Source of the DNA: Inonotus obliquus
Lineage: Eukaryota; Basidiomycota; Agaricomycetes; Hymenochaetales; Hymenochaetaceae
NCBI GenBank assembly: GCA_032164295.1
Contig: JAJHTX010000008.1
Location: forward strand, 1,178,001 to 1,242,000
Length of the DNA: 64,000 bases
Reading direction: 5' to 3'
The notes under the pieces were generated by a model. That model did no database searches, had not been told where the DNA came from, and was given only the letters and a program-made list of their open reading frames with translations. Positions 22,832 to 34,857 of this stretch are shown one piece after another. Every line of letters starts with the position of its first letter. Within the stretch, counting starts at the first letter, position 1. The position numbers and the translations under genes are program-made.

Positions 22832-23328
22832 TGGGCAGCGACACGAAGTCAGTCGGCACGTGCTCGTTACGAATCGTGATGTCACGGTTGCGAGTCTTCT
22901 TTCATTCGCCGTGAGCGATCAATGCTTCGCGCTATCCTTTCGCAACTCAGCTCATTTGTTTGATTACAACTAAGTAGAATTGTGTAATCAGAAGTAACAA
23001 ACATTGTAGTTTGTAAATTGTACTGTGGCAGGAGCGCGAAAGACTTACATAAGATCACGTGGTAAATCCCTCTCACTTGGCTTGCCTTTTCTGTCCCGTG
23101 TAGGCTTGACCAATCAGGAGCGTCATCCATCCCTTTGTTTTCACGAGTGAAAGCAATCAACACTCCTCCTCGACTGTCCGCCAGCTCTGCTATAAAAATG
23201 GTCGCTCTGGGGGCTTTCTGGGGCATCCTAGACCACTCACAACTCTCACCAGACATTCCTCCATCCTTCCCCGCCTCCAATCCCGCCCTCTCGCGACTCT
23301 CGAAGTTTTGCAGTTCTGAATTGCTATT
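22832..23328. promoter_or_regulatory. bidirectional intergenic promoter region
   Basis: About 500 bp between two divergently transcribed genes. A TATA-like box (TATAAAAATGG) lies at about 23191-23201, roughly 135 bp before the ATG of the C2H2 gene. Confidence 0.55.
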
Positions 23329-24322
23329 ATGTCATACACCGGCCCGCGCCCGTTCTTGTGTGCCGAATGTGGAAAGAGCTTCCACCTCCAATATTACCTC
23401 ACCCGCCACGCTCTTGTCCACAGTCCGGACGCAAAGTGCGTTATTGTTTATTCTCTCCAGTAGTCCCTCTATTTATACCCTCCGCCTTTCAGACGATTCC
23501 ACTGTACCTATCCTGGTTGCACCCACAGCACGATCCACAAAGCCAACCTACAGCCACACTACGTCGCAAAACAGTGAGCCCAGCTGCACGTCGCGTGTGG
23601 CTGCAATTCTGACTTCATATTTCTTGTATAGTACGAACACTCGCCCCCATGTCTGCCGGTTTGAGGGATGTTCCAAGTCGTTTAGCAACCAGTCGCCCCT
23701 GATCAGGCATGAGAAGCTGATTCATGGATTCTACCGCCGGGCTCGCAAACCCTACGAGAGACCTTCCTTAGCTTCATCTTCCTCGACGTCAGGGAAGATA
23801 AAGTCAGAGGTCGACTCCTCTGCCGCTCTCGTTGGAGACTTCCTCGGTCTTGCGTTGCCACTTCCCCTCGCCCTGCCTTCATCCTCATCGTCAAATAGGG
23901 ATCTAAGTAAGTCCCAACACAAGCGCAAGTCGGAACCCGACATATTTGCCATTCCTGTTGGAGGAAACTTCAATTTCGAGGGTCTCCCGCCTCTCCAACA
24001 TTCGAGAAACACTTCGGAATTGTCGTCGTCATCCGTCTCCCCCGTGTCTCTGTCCGCTCCCTTGACACCGACACCGGAATTTACGTCCTACGACTGGAGC
24101 ATCTTTTCTCAGCCTCAAGTCTGCACTACGGATGAGTACTTCTGTCAACAAGTACCTCAGTCTTTCCTTGGATCTGGACTCGCCGACCAAGCATCCGGCT
24201 CGTGGTTTGATGCAACTCCTCAGACTTTCCTTCCTCCAAAGTGGTTGTCTGGCACTTCTTTTGACCTGCCCATAATGAATCCCGCTGACGCCTTTTCATC
24301 GGTATTTTCTCACACTTTCTAA
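23329..24322 (+). CDS. three-finger C2H2 zinc-finger protein (292 residues)
   Basis: Likely transcription factor. Exons 23329-23435, 23493-23573 and 23632-24322 join exactly in phase. Finger 1, FLCAECGKSFHLQYYLTRHALVH, is canonical. Finger 2 (CTYPGCTHS...H-x4-H) is C-x4-C type and its last histidine is created by the second splice. Finger 3, CRFEGCSKSFSNQSPLIRHEKLIH, is canonical C-x4-C. Fingers occupy about residues 8-105 and are followed by a basic patch, then a long Ser/Pro/Thr-rich tail with serine runs, a plausible activation region. It is not closely related to the C2H2 pair in the inverted-repeat arms. Confidence 0.88.
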
Positions 24323-25404
24323 GTTTCCTGGAATTATCATTATCGTGTAATATTATTTCGTCATCTGAATTTCTTTCTTTCTTCCGGATAACCAGACTTT
24401 GCGGACGGACTTGTAGATATTTGATTGTACTCACCGATGCCTTCGTACTGTACTGCACGGAAAAGCGTTCTCTGCTCCAAGATATTAGAGTTGAATGATA
24501 TCTCGATGCATTATCAGGTGGGCGGAAAACCTCCTATAATGCCTTACATTTTCTAGCCTGCTCAAACGCATGCGACTCTCTACCGCAACCTCTGCGCTGG
24601 AACGACTGATATGGAGCACGGGGATTCCTAGGGTAGAATGCAGAACATTGTGATACTAGCCGACTATTCATAACGGACATTGAAGAAAAGAGAGGAGGGT
24701 CTGTTTCCTTCTTGAGATCCACATTACTCTCTCTCAGTCAATATTCCTCCATCCTCGAGCCGATGGCTATGTGGCGGAGAGTTGGCTCGGCCACTAGGAG
24801 ATCCAGAACTATCGTGATAAGGGACCGACGCTGTGACCGAGCCGAGACTAAGCAAATCGCTGCGTCGCTAGGGATCAATTACTTCGTTCTTTTTCTCCCA
24901 AATCCACTTGGTTCAGTGGATCTATCTTCTTCTATCTGTTACAATATATCCAACTTCGCGAAAGGCTTATATCACCAGAGACAGGTTCATAATACGATAG
25001 GATCGGTAGCTATGCGTAGCTCCTACGAGATTGGGATAACTGCTGACAAAAGGAGTGAGAATAGTAACAAATCATCCAACGGCTTTTCTAAATTCATTCA
25101 AAACACAGACCGATTGCTGTGCGTAGAATCGGCTCCTCAAAGGAATCACAGTCGGCGATCTGGATTGTCGTATAATAGTCAGTCCATTTCTCGAAAGAAG
25201 TAAGTAGCTACTAGCTAGATAGACAAGCTAGCTACTTCTTCGTGAAAACCTGAAGCTCCAGTACGCGCACGAGAATCAATAGGAGACTGTCGGAAGTTGA
25301 GAAACCGTAAGGATCGCAGTGGTAAGGAAAAATGGTCCAGGTCAAGATCCATGTAGACGTATTCTGATTGTCTGCTCTTACTGAGTTACCAGACAGACCC
25401 GCGT
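24323..25404. other. intergenic stretch before the right arm
   Basis: No supported gene. A 163-codon open frame (24712-25203) has no recognisable features. A hairpin-forming sequence lies at 25196-25246. Confidence 0.45.
25196..25246. repeat. imperfect hairpin
   Basis: GAAGTAAGTAGCTACTAGCT and AGCTAGCTACTTCTTC can pair around a short AT-rich loop. Function is unknown. It lies about 160 bp outside the right arm's inner edge. Confidence 0.6.
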
Positions 25405-25931
25405 TTCGGATTCGGAGTCGAAAACTCTAACAACTCGGATGCTTGCAAGTGGCATAGACCATCTACCAGTGATTTTTTTTATTTTCCATCGGACCGCTTA
25501 CTCCTACGTCGCCGCAAAATATCACTAGCAGAGCATCCGCAACGACTGCACTCGATGCTCGCGGAGGCTAAGGAGGAAGGATGGATTTGGTGGAATCTGT
25601 ACCGACCCTAGTCTGCCCGCACGTGATGAACCAAGCAAGAGGAGTCACATGAGTCACATTCAATCGCATCACACGTCACAGAAAATTCGAGTCTCTCGCC
25701 TTCCGCACTGTTTTATGAGGACAATTGCTCCATTCTAAAGGGAAGAGGTGAGTTACAAAGACTATCCGATTCAAAGCGGCAGAGCAAACAACAGAGAGCA
25801 ATACAGAGATGGAGATAAGCGGATAGACACAACAAAATCGACGAGGAGAGCACTTGGATGGACAAGACAGGGAGAGTATGCGATCAGATTGGTGAAGAGA
25901 CGCAAACACGGCGAGAGGGGGCGAATTTCAC

Positions 25932-26996
25932 CTATGCCTTGGTGTGCGTAGCAATGAGCTTACGCCTATCTGTCCGGGTCCCCTTAGACAACCCGATCTT
26001 GCCCCGACGTTCCACCTCCCTCCATCCTCTTTCTCGTGCTTTTGCACGGCAATTTACGCCTTGTTTGCTACTCCCAATGTGCCTAGTCAACGAGCATTCT
26101 CGCGAGAATGACTTGCCGCATCCAGGACAGACCGGACGAAGTTTAAGGTGCACCTCGATAATGTGTCGATCCTTTGCCGACACATCACAGAAGGTCTCGT
26201 CGCATTGGACACCCGGATGGTCACAAGGGACTTTGGCTCCTTTTCCTTTTTTCTCGCTCTTCGTTGATTTTTCTCCAGATGATGGAGCGACCTTCCTCGG
26301 TTTACGCGAGGTAGATGGAGGAGCGGCGCTCCTTGTAGTACGCGAGGTAGAGGGTGTAGCGTTCCTTCGTTCACGCGAGCTGGATGGATTCGCCATTCTT
26401 CGCTGCTTGGCACTTTTCCTAGCAGGGGAAGAGGACGAGGTAGAGGCATTTCCGTTTTCGTCTGAATATGACGAAATTACTGGTGTTTCTACCTTGGCGG
26501 TAGCAACTCCAGACGAGGAAGAGGGTTCCGGAGGAGGGACGTCCTGAGATGGGCGATTCTCCCCATTCGATATGTCCAAGCCAAACCCTCTGAGGGTGGG
26601 TTGGACGGTCTGTGGCTTGGGGCAGCTGGAAGCCCCTTTGCCAGAGCTGGGTGTCGATCCCTTAGACGGGATATCCTAGGCGTCTTCGTCAGGGCGTGCA
26701 CACTAGAGGAGGTAGACAGAAATACTCACGGCATTGTCGGGCATACATGGGTCGTGCGTGCTCCAGAATTTCTCGCTGGTAGCGGGGTCGTCTAATGCGA
26801 GAGGATAATCCTGCATCGGCTCCTGGAGACCGTCAAGGGCCAAATATTTGTCGAGGTCGAGGATGGAGAAGTCCACCTTGACCCTTTCTCCAGCATCACT
26901 GACCGGTGTAGACGAACCCACCTTCACCGGAGGGCCTTGAGGCGTGAGCTGGGGCCCATAATTCGTGGTGGAATGGATGTCAGATGGGTACCTCAT
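25932..26996 (-). CDS. C2H2-type zinc-finger protein, right-arm copy (336 residues)
   Basis: Paralog of 2907-3968 with the same two-exon structure: 26730-26996 and 25932-26675, intron 54 nt. It is one residue longer owing to an extra codon in the Ser/Arg-rich middle. Zinc-binding segments are conserved (CDHPGVQC...HIIEVH and CPGCGKSFSRECSLTRH). About 15 of 89 residues differ in the first exon. A TATA-like box is kept upstream (complement near 27094-27103). Both copies are open and spliceable, so both may be active. Confidence 0.82.
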
Positions 26997-28978
26997 CGCA
27001 AGTGGTGGCTGAGTATAGTATATAGTGGGTAGAGGAGTGAAGTGGATGGATGAGAGTGGGGAGTGATGGACGGATGAGGCTGCAGCCGCACCCTTTATAT
27101 ACCTTTCCGCAGTCGCAATCGAGTGCAACCAAACAGACGCGTCCAAACGACGCGCGTCGCGAAAGATAACAGATGAGTGACAGATTATCAAGCATGGTGG
27201 CCCACAGCTACAGTGTGGCCTACTCTTTGTCCAAGAGTAACGTGACTCATGGACCCTAACGATTCAACCAATCGGACGAATGTCTATAGTGGTAGAGGTT
27301 GGGAGGTTGACGGTCCTCTCCACCAGTACGCGCTCAGTGTCCTTGAGCGACACGCTCCTTCCAGAGCGAGTGGGCACCAGTCCAAAGGACCCTTAGAGTG
27401 ATTTTCTCTGAGCTTACCGATGAATGGCCCTATTTTGATAATGGTAGATGGGATTATTTGTGCCAAATCACTCTTTATTCGCCCGTCCTATTATTTCCCC
27501 TCGCCTAATGAAGTGCATCAAGGACGACCGATGCAGAGACGCAAGTCCTTATGACGTTTGGTAACGGGATCGTTGGTCACGAGCAATGGCAGGACAGCCC
27601 GTAGCATCATTCGCTCCTTCTGCCAGGCATGAGCCGGGATGTATGTTGGCATACTAGAGTAAAACACTGTGACAATCTTTTCAATCATTTATTTGATAAA
27701 CTACTTTGGGGGAAGAACGGGTGGTCCCACTTTGTGTAATCTCCACACAAGAGTTCATTTGCGATTAATCTTAAGATCGACGTTTCCGGGCCCTATTTTG
27801 AAACTGGCAATGGGTCTATCCTGACATTAACAGGCCGGAGCTCGCTCGGTTTATTACTCATTCCCAGAAGGGTGGCGTGTTCTCATCAACTTGGAAATGC
27901 TCTGTTTCTAACGAGATTCAGACTTGGGGCCACTTGGCCATTGTTTCCACACAACTCGACCTGAGGCGCTACTTTTGTTGTCGAAACCACGTAAACTCGA
28001 AATATCAGCCCCGTGTCCATCGACGTTATCAATGACCTGACACTTCTGTCCCTGGAATACCTCTCCTTGGTAGGATGGGTGCTTGAAAGGACCGTTCGGG
28101 TTTTTCTTCATGCGTTCACTCCTTCCTTTGACAGCGCCGGAGGTGAAACAAGGGAATGCAACTGACTCGATCCTGAGTCTGCAATTTCTACCTCTACTCA
28201 AGGTACTGCGAATCGAGTCGTCGAGAATATCCTATAGCGCCTTCCTCGAATTCGCTATACTAGTACTGGGTGAAGCTGGTGGACATAACAACTCGCGTAT
28301 CGTTTTGAACGTTTTGAACGTCTTGAACTTCTCCGTTTGGGATCGTTCAAGACGGCAGAGCTCACAGATTCCAGTTCTCGTGAACCATAATCAATAATTG
28401 GAAGACGACGATTCAGGCTGAAATGTTGAAACTATGCCGCGCATTTCGCATACAGGCTGAGTGGTCATTTTCAATGAAGCATCTTCCCACCTGGTCGATT
28501 GATGTAGGTGGGTTACCTCCATACTCAATCATCATCCTGTACACGGGAGCGGGAAACTCGAAATTAGGCTCTGAAAGATCCTCTCCGGGACTACGCGTGC
28601 CGAGCGAGCACGGTTTGCGATGCAAGCACGGAATTTCAATACTATGCTTATTATACGGTGTCATCCTCTGCCAGTGGTCTATCTTTCCCTTCAAGCTAAC
28701 AATGCCGGGTTTCAAGTTGTCTAGAGAATTTTAGTTTCGCAGCAGTTAACGGAATCTTGTTCCTTTTGAAACGGTATTCATTCTCTAACGAATTACCCCA
28801 GGTGATAAGATTTCAATGAAAGAAACAACTCGTACAATAAGAGAAAGGATTGTCGGATTACGTAGCCGGGAACATTTTCTGTCTCAGTTGCTCTCTCTTA
28901 CTTCCCATCCGCTTCCAGCCCTGCTCGTTCCCTTCCGTCCTGATAAACTCAAGCTATCCTGCGTGCGATTAGGCCTCT
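26997..28978. other. spacer between the right-arm divergent C2H2 and F-box genes
   Basis: Mirror of 869-2906. It contains the 97-codon frame 27908-28201 matching 1795-2085. About 100 bp at 27765-27865 are absent from the left arm. No other gene is supported. Confidence 0.5.
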
Positions 28979-30355
28979 ATGGACAAATTTCCTCCCGAGA
29001 TACTTTCGGACATATTTCTGAGGAACATACCACATAACCACGAGCCCGATCACGTCATGGTTGATTTGATGAGAAACAAGACCGTAGGCACCTCAGTTTT
29101 AGTACCGCTTTGCGTCTCGCATGTCTGTCGATATTGGCGCGACGTATCGCTTTCATGTGGAGAACTGTGGTCGTATCTTCAGATCCACTTTAGGAATAAG
29201 GAGCATCATCTACGCAGGGCTGAACTGGAACTCAAACGCGATATTTTCGATACTTGGCTGTCAAGGACATCCGGGTCACCGCTCAACTTCTTGGTCCACT
29301 GCAAGATGGGGGATATATACTTCGTTGAGTTGCATCGAGTTGTTGAACATTTTGTCACGACTCTGGCTTCGCAGCAACATAGATGGAAGAATATGTCCCT
29401 TGCCTGGCACAATCCCCCCGACTTTCCCGGTTTGGTTCTCACGAACATGCCGATGCTTACGTCATTGTCGCTTTCGTTTTCGCTGTTCGTTTCGTCGAAA
29501 TCGACGGAGCTGCACGGCACCATCAGCATTGCGCAGTCCCCGAGACTTAAAAAACTCTACCTCAAAGGAAACTTACATCTCGAATCTGGCACCGTACCGA
29601 TCCCTACCTTGACCGAGCCGTGCGCTCTCCATCTTCTTTACGACATTCAAAATAGCCCACGAGACTGCGTCAGCTTTCTTGGAATCGCTCCATATCTGAA
29701 CGAATTCGAGTTTAGCATCCTTGCGTCCGAAATTTCGTCTTTGCCCCGTCTGGATAACAATCCACCCATATCGCATACTCATATACGCGATCTCAAGGCA
29801 AACGGCCGTTTTTCGCCTCTCGTCCTTGACCAGTTAACGCTTCCATCTCTGGAAGTCTTCTACTCCGAGTATAGTGGAAGCGCATTAGGGTCGGATTTAC
29901 GCCAAAATTTCTTTCGGCGCTCTCCTTTGACTAGGTTGGAGCTAGAGTCTGAGAATGTGGACGTCTATACCTCAAGTCTTCGCTTCTTGACGAATCTCGA
30001 GATTCTGAAGATGTGGCATCCGAGAGTGTCCGAGAGTTTCTTCCGCGAGCTTGTTGTTCCGGACGATGTTGGTGACGCTGCCACAGCCCATCCACGTGCC
30101 GTCTGTCCTTCTCTCGTGTATCTCGAGCTTCTTGAGGTGAGAGTTGAGGGCGGTATTGAGGCATGTATAAATGCCCTTCTTTCAATGGGGAGGTCGCGAG
30201 CAGAGATTTTAGGAACACTCACAACGGGAACGCTACACACAAATGGTTTTTTTGCGAAGATAACCAACCTTGTCAAAGATGATGCAGGGTGGAATGTCGA
30301 CAACTTGCGTCGTACTTTGAAGCATGGCCGACTCATCATCGAAGGCCGCACGTGA
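28979..30355 (+). CDS. F-box/LRR-like protein (458 residues), complete right-arm copy
   Basis: Inferred SCF ubiquitin-ligase adaptor. Single exon. The F-box lies at residues about 3-50 (LPPEILSDIFL-like start through VCRYWRDVSL), then an irregular leucine-rich body with repeated blocks such as FPGLVLTNMPMLTSLSLSFS, SPRLKKLYLKGN, LTLPSLEV, LTRLELESENVDVY and FLTNLEILKMW. The C-terminus ends in the family block DNLRRTLKHGRLII. It extends about 500 bp beyond the portion of the left-arm copy visible in the window. It is first of four family members on this strand. Confidence 0.92.
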   Translation: MDKFPPEILSDIFLRNIPHNHEPDHVMVDLMRNKTVGTSVLVPLCVSHVCRYWRDVSLSCGELWSYLQIHFRNKEHHLRRAELELKRDIFDTWLSRTSGSPLNFLVHCKMGDIYFVELHRVVEHFVTTLASQQHRWKNMSLAWHNPPDFPGLVLTNMPMLTSLSLSFSLFVSSKSTELHGTISIAQSPRLKKLYLKGNLHLESGTVPIPTLTEPCALHLLYDIQNSPRDCVSFLGIAPYLNEFEFSILASEISSLPRLDNNPPISHTHIRDLKANGRFSPLVLDQLTLPSLEVFYSEYSGSALGSDLRQNFFRRSPLTRLELESENVDVYTSSLRFLTNLEILKMWHPRVSESFFRELVVPDDVGDAATAHPRAVCPSLVYLELLEVRVEGGIEACINALLSMGRSRAEILGTLTTGTLHTNGFFAKITNLVKDDAGWNVDNLRRTLKHGRLIIEGRT

Positions 30356-30724
30356 GTTTGCAAGTGGTCAATCATGATTGCACGTTCTCACGAAATTATG
30401 CAGAAATCTCCGTAAAACGCACCAAATTGGATCTGGATGGAGCTCTAGGTAGTACACTATCGCTGTGTTCGAAAACGTGCTTGAAGCGGCGACCGCCTAT
30501 GACCTCCAGGAATTTATGGACTCATTGTAGAACATTATTTCATCCCTTCATGATATGGTTGCTTATCTATTCTACTTCCACCGCTCTTAATATTTCCTTG
30601 CAATTTTCCTAAAACAAGCTGGCTGTGTAACCCATGCTACTGAGCACGAGACGTAGATCTAGATAAGATTTTCCCATGTTCTTATCTCATCCACTTCTAA
30701 CATAAGTTTTGTTTGAGTGTATCC

Positions 30725-32300
30725 CTGGTCGTGCGCATCAATGACATGCAGGTTCTCTTCGTTCAGCGGATCACCGGTAGGTGGTACTTGCCCCTCGTCT
30801 GCAGCACAGACCTTCATCGGAACGTCATCAACATCCTCGTCAAACGACTCCCAGTCTTCCATGCTCCCAGTTTTCCAAGGACTGGCTCTCCACATCGTCA
30901 CTTGCACCACCAGTTTGCTTCCGCTTCTTAGACCGTTTCCCTTCAGAAGGCTTTGGGCGTCCCACGAATCTCCAAGGATTTCTTTCTGATTCCCGACGGT
31001 TGCGGTCCTTGAGTGTCTCTTTGCCGTTCTCGGAATGCCACATGTCGAGCACTTTCTGGACCTTTGCAGCCTCCATGTCCGCAAGTTTGCAGAGGAATAT
31101 GTAGCAAGACAGGAATTCGTCGAACACGCCTAGGCTGAAGTTTGTTTCCGTAGCCTGGAGCGCCTTATGTATAATTCATCAGGCTGGTGCAGACACATGG
31201 TACAGAATTAGGAGCTTACCACCTTGCCTTCCTCCCAATTTGACACGTATATATGCACGTCCGTGTCAACCATAGTGGCACCAAATAACATAGAATCGTC
31301 GAATCCAAGAGCCCGGCTCGTTGAGCCTAACATAAATCCATGGTGAGTTGCCGTGAAGCAGACAGAGCATCATTCACCTTGTCTTCGCAAACGAATGTGA
31401 CGACACACATATTACTACCGTCCCTAATATCCGATGAGAAGATCTGATTGTTTGGCAACATCATCAAGAACCGCGCCCAGTCGGGTGGCAGGTCAATCAT
31501 GAAGACGTTGTCAGCAGTGGTTGTCCAAGGAGATGCAGGCAAAAACAAGTCTCTCTCAGCCCTTCCAACTCAATGAGCATGCCAGCACAGAAAGCGATGT
31601 GGATGTGTGAATCACCGGTGAGAGTGCTTTCCTCCAGAACGACACTCGAACGCCAATTCCATCAATACGTCTACTCCTAATCTTATCTCCGCCTCCTGCC
31701 GTCTTTCCCGTGCGTTAGCAGTTTCGTGGGAGTCCCAGGCGTAGAGAATCGTGTTAAGCCACCTCTTAATCTGGAAGGGATCTCTTTCTTCGAACCTACT
31801 GTCCGGAAAAATGTTGACCCATAGCACGAAACTTCTGGCGCGAAATACTTTTGTTCGCTTCTTTATTTCCTGGAAAATATACTTCAGGATGACTCACGAG
31901 AATTCCAAGGAATACTCGCCTTTCTAGCTTCAAACTCAGATACCCATTCGATGCACTTTTAAAAGTTAGAACAAGCTTATCATGAAGTTAAAACGGATAG
32001 TCGAACCTCTTGATCCTTGATGTAATTCGTATACTTAATATCCTCTGTGAAGCAACCGACATCTTCAATCGTACAAGGAGACGGTATCAGAGTACATTGG
32101 AAGCGAGACTCTGCGTCGGACCATTTCTCTTCTGCCATCCTCTTGAGCCTAAAAAAGCCGTGTCATGCTTGTGCTTTGTCCGGTCGAAAGACGAGCTTAC
32201 TGGGAAGCAGAGTCCGAAGTACTTGACACAAATGGTCGTCAGAAACTTGAGACACGGACTTCAGACAAGCACGCGAACATGGTTGAATGGGAATTCAAAG
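30725..32300 (-). pseudogene. broken copy of a dispersed repeat gene (copy 1)
   Basis: Aligns in the same orientation with about 57230-58760. Shared coding blocks are RFEERDPFQIKRWLNTILYAWDS, a middle block with DLPPDWARFLMMLPNNQIFSSD, and a C-terminal block with LDMWHSENGK and a basic GKRSKKRKQ patch. A 16-bp imperfect tandem duplication (30848-30879) shifts the frame after the SDDVESQ residues, so the acidic C-terminus cannot be read through. An intron with a GTAAGCTCC donor is kept near 31165-31220. The last residues differ from copy 2, because the repeat ends inside the last exon. I do not recognise the family. Confidence 0.75.
30848..30879. repeat. 16-bp imperfect tandem duplication
   Basis: CTCCCAGTCTTCCATG is followed by CTCCCAGTTTTCCAAG (14 of 16 match). 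The other copy of this gene has one unit, so this causes a frameshift here. Confidence 0.88.
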
Positions 32301-32621
32301 TTCTGTTAGAGTGTCATTCCGACCACTGTTAAAGCCAGGCTTACGTTGAAGACGACAATTGGACTTGCGACTACGCATTAATGAGCACCAGAGCAGCGGA
32401 GACAGGGGCCGTACTAGACAAAGAGCAATATTTGCTCAACTTGGTAATTTATTATTTACTAAGCTCGGAGCTTCTTCATTTCCCATATTTGGTAATCAAG
32501 GACTTTCCGGGACCATGCTTACATAAATCCTCAGTCACGCGTCCAATACTCCGAGTCCTGTCCACCATTAAAGGTGTCTCTGTCTTCGACACTTTGCAAC
32601 TTGGCGCACTTCTAGGTTTCC

Positions 32622-33992
32622 ATGGACAGGCTGCCTTCCGAGATCCTTTCCGACATATTCTTGGCGACCTTGCCGCGTAACCACGAACGCGATCCATCTC
32701 CCCATTCAATCCAAGCGCCTCTGTCCGTCTCGCATGTCTGTCGATTTTGGCGCGACGTATCACTTTCATGTGGAGAACTATGGTCCTATCTTCAAATCCG
32801 CCTCGATTCCAAGGGTCGCCGCGATGAGAGTAAACGGAAACGACTGCTGGAAGTTTTCGATACTTGGCTCTCAAGGACGAATGGTTCCCCTATTAACTAC
32901 ATGGTCCAGTATCGCTTATGGTTTGGTGGAGATAGAGAGATGGACCAAGACTTTGAATACATCATCTCGACTCTCATCTCGCAGCAGCGTAGATGGAAAA
33001 ACATGTCCTTCACCCTATACGGCATCAGAGTTTCTTCCGACTTTCCCGGGCTGGTTCTTACCAATATGCCGATGCTCACATCATTATCTCTGTCGTTTTC
33101 GTTAAAATCGGATAAACGGCTCCGTGCCACCATCAGCATTTCGCGGTCTTCGAGGCTGAAAAGTCTCCACCTCGATGGTAACTATGATCTCGAGACTGGC
33201 AATGTACCGATCCTTTCCTTGACAGGGCCGAGTTCTCTTCGTGCTGACTCCCCCTGCTCGGATGCCCTGCGACACTGTCTTAACTTCCTTGGAATCGCCC
33301 CAAACCTAATCGATTTTAGATTCACCTACGAAGCTACAGGAACGCCGTCTTTACCGTACTTGGACACTAGACAACCTATTTTGCTACCTCGCCTTCGCGT
33401 ACTCGCAACAACCGGTCATTGCTCCTCCCTTGTCATCGACAATTTGACGCTTCCATCTCTGGAAATCCTACTCACTAATGGAATTGAAAATGGGTCGGAG
33501 TCGGAAGTTCGGCTGAACTTCTTTCGGCGTTCCTTACCCCCATTGACTCGACTAGACGTGGGATGTGAGAATGTGGACGTTTACATCCCGTGTCTCTGCC
33601 TCCTGCCGAAGCTCGAGAGACTGAGAATACGGTACTCCACGATATCCGAGCGCTTTTTCCACGAGCTCGCTCTTCCGGATGACATTCATGTCGATTCGCG
33701 TATCGTCTGCCCTTCGCTCATGTTTATCGAGCTCTACATCTTGGAAATTCAGAACGATGTCGAGGCATGCGTAAATACCCTTTTTTCCATGGCGAAGTCG
33801 CGGGCGGAGACTTTAAGAACATTTAAGACAGCCGAACTTAGTCTTGAGAGGAATCCTCGGGAACCTCCACCGACGATAATAACGAACCTCGTTGGAGATG
33901 ATGCAAGCTGGAGTATCGACAACTTGCGCCGTGCCTTACTGTGGGGTCGGGTGATCATTCGCGACGATGAGCGTCCTCGTCCGATCGGTTAA
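32622..33992 (+). CDS. F-box/LRR-like protein (456 residues)
   Basis: Single-exon member of the same family. It starts MDRLPSEILSDIFL and shows the F-box block through VCRFWRDVSLSCGELWSYLQI, the LTNMPMLTSLSLSFS repeat, PSLEILL, PLTRLDVGCENVDVY and the terminal DNLRRALLWGRVII. No stop or frameshift. Similarity to the neighbours is clear but far lower than between the inverted-repeat copies, so this is an older tandem duplicate. Role as a ubiquitin-ligase adaptor is inferred. Confidence 0.92.
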   Translation: MDRLPSEILSDIFLATLPRNHERDPSPHSIQAPLSVSHVCRFWRDVSLSCGELWSYLQIRLDSKGRRDESKRKRLLEVFDTWLSRTNGSPINYMVQYRLWFGGDREMDQDFEYIISTLISQQRRWKNMSFTLYGIRVSSDFPGLVLTNMPMLTSLSLSFSLKSDKRLRATISISRSSRLKSLHLDGNYDLETGNVPILSLTGPSSLRADSPCSDALRHCLNFLGIAPNLIDFRFTYEATGTPSLPYLDTRQPILLPRLRVLATTGHCSSLVIDNLTLPSLEILLTNGIENGSESEVRLNFFRRSLPPLTRLDVGCENVDVYIPCLCLLPKLERLRIRYSTISERFFHELALPDDIHVDSRIVCPSLMFIELYILEIQNDVEACVNTLFSMAKSRAETLRTFKTAELSLERNPREPPPTIITNLVGDDASWSIDNLRRALLWGRVIIRDDERPRPIG

Positions 33993-34857
33993 TTTGGGCT
34001 GCTCACAATACTCGCATTGTATAATTGTAAGCGACTCTACTGATCCAAATCGCCAAATTTCATCTCACTGTGGCCCTGGAATCACTTCAGGATACCTTTC
34101 GCTTACTGATGCGATGTCAGATATTCCAGCACCCGCCGTTCCCGTCAAGCTCCATATAGTTCTGTCAATCGAACGAATCCGCTCGTCGTTGTTCGACATC
34201 CTCATAGTTAATGACCAAAATGTCGCGAATGGCGCTAATACTGAAAGACGTGACGAGTCTTGAGACGCTTTTCACTCTAAATCTAGTACGTTACGTCCAA
34301 GCTATCTTGTGGTTCACAAGGGCGCAAGCCGGACTACTCGATACTTGGTGACCGGTGATGGACTTGGAGATTCTATGACGAGAACCATACTGCCGCACAT
34401 CAGGTCGATGGCAATCTTGTGACACTCGAGATTGACTAAACGACATGCTGTGGTGGCGAGCCCACGGACGTTTGTTGCATGTAGCATTGATAGAACGTCC
34501 CAGACATTGGTTGCTATACTCTCTTGTGTAAGTTGTCACCGCCGTTTGAATATGAGACATCATTTTACTAAAAGAAGGATCACGATTGCAGATTTTTGGC
34601 AAGTCACTAAAGCAGGCGCGAGTATCAGACCCATGGGGCAAAATGTCATTTTTGATCCCGAAAATTTGCTGCGAAACATCAGTCCAACCAATCCTCATCC
34701 TGCTTCCGGATTCTACAACAAATTTTTGAGGGTTCAAAAGTGTTCTTTTACTCCCAGTCAGATTGCCCCATCAATGTCCTACCTACTACTAGACAAGTGA
34801 CTCGGTGCCGTGTTCATCTCTTAACGTGTCCTCGATTTGGCCCGAGATCAGTTCTTC
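33993..34857. other. spacer between F-box genes
   Basis: I see no gene. Short frames at 34291-34800 lack recognisable features. Confidence 0.45.

Larger units (their letters stand above)
25405..29846. repeat. right arm of the large inverted segmental duplication
   Basis: Reverse-complement partner of 1-4695, carrying the second C2H2 gene (25932-26996, minus) and the complete F-box gene (28979-30355, plus). It lacks the 187-bp MITE present in the left arm and instead has about 100 bp of extra sequence near 27765-27865. The segment 28395-28680 does not match the equivalent left segment. Confidence 0.95.

Noticed and set aside
24712..25203. 163-codon frame upstream of the right arm
   Set aside because: No domain, no paralog in the window and no supporting promoter or splice structure.
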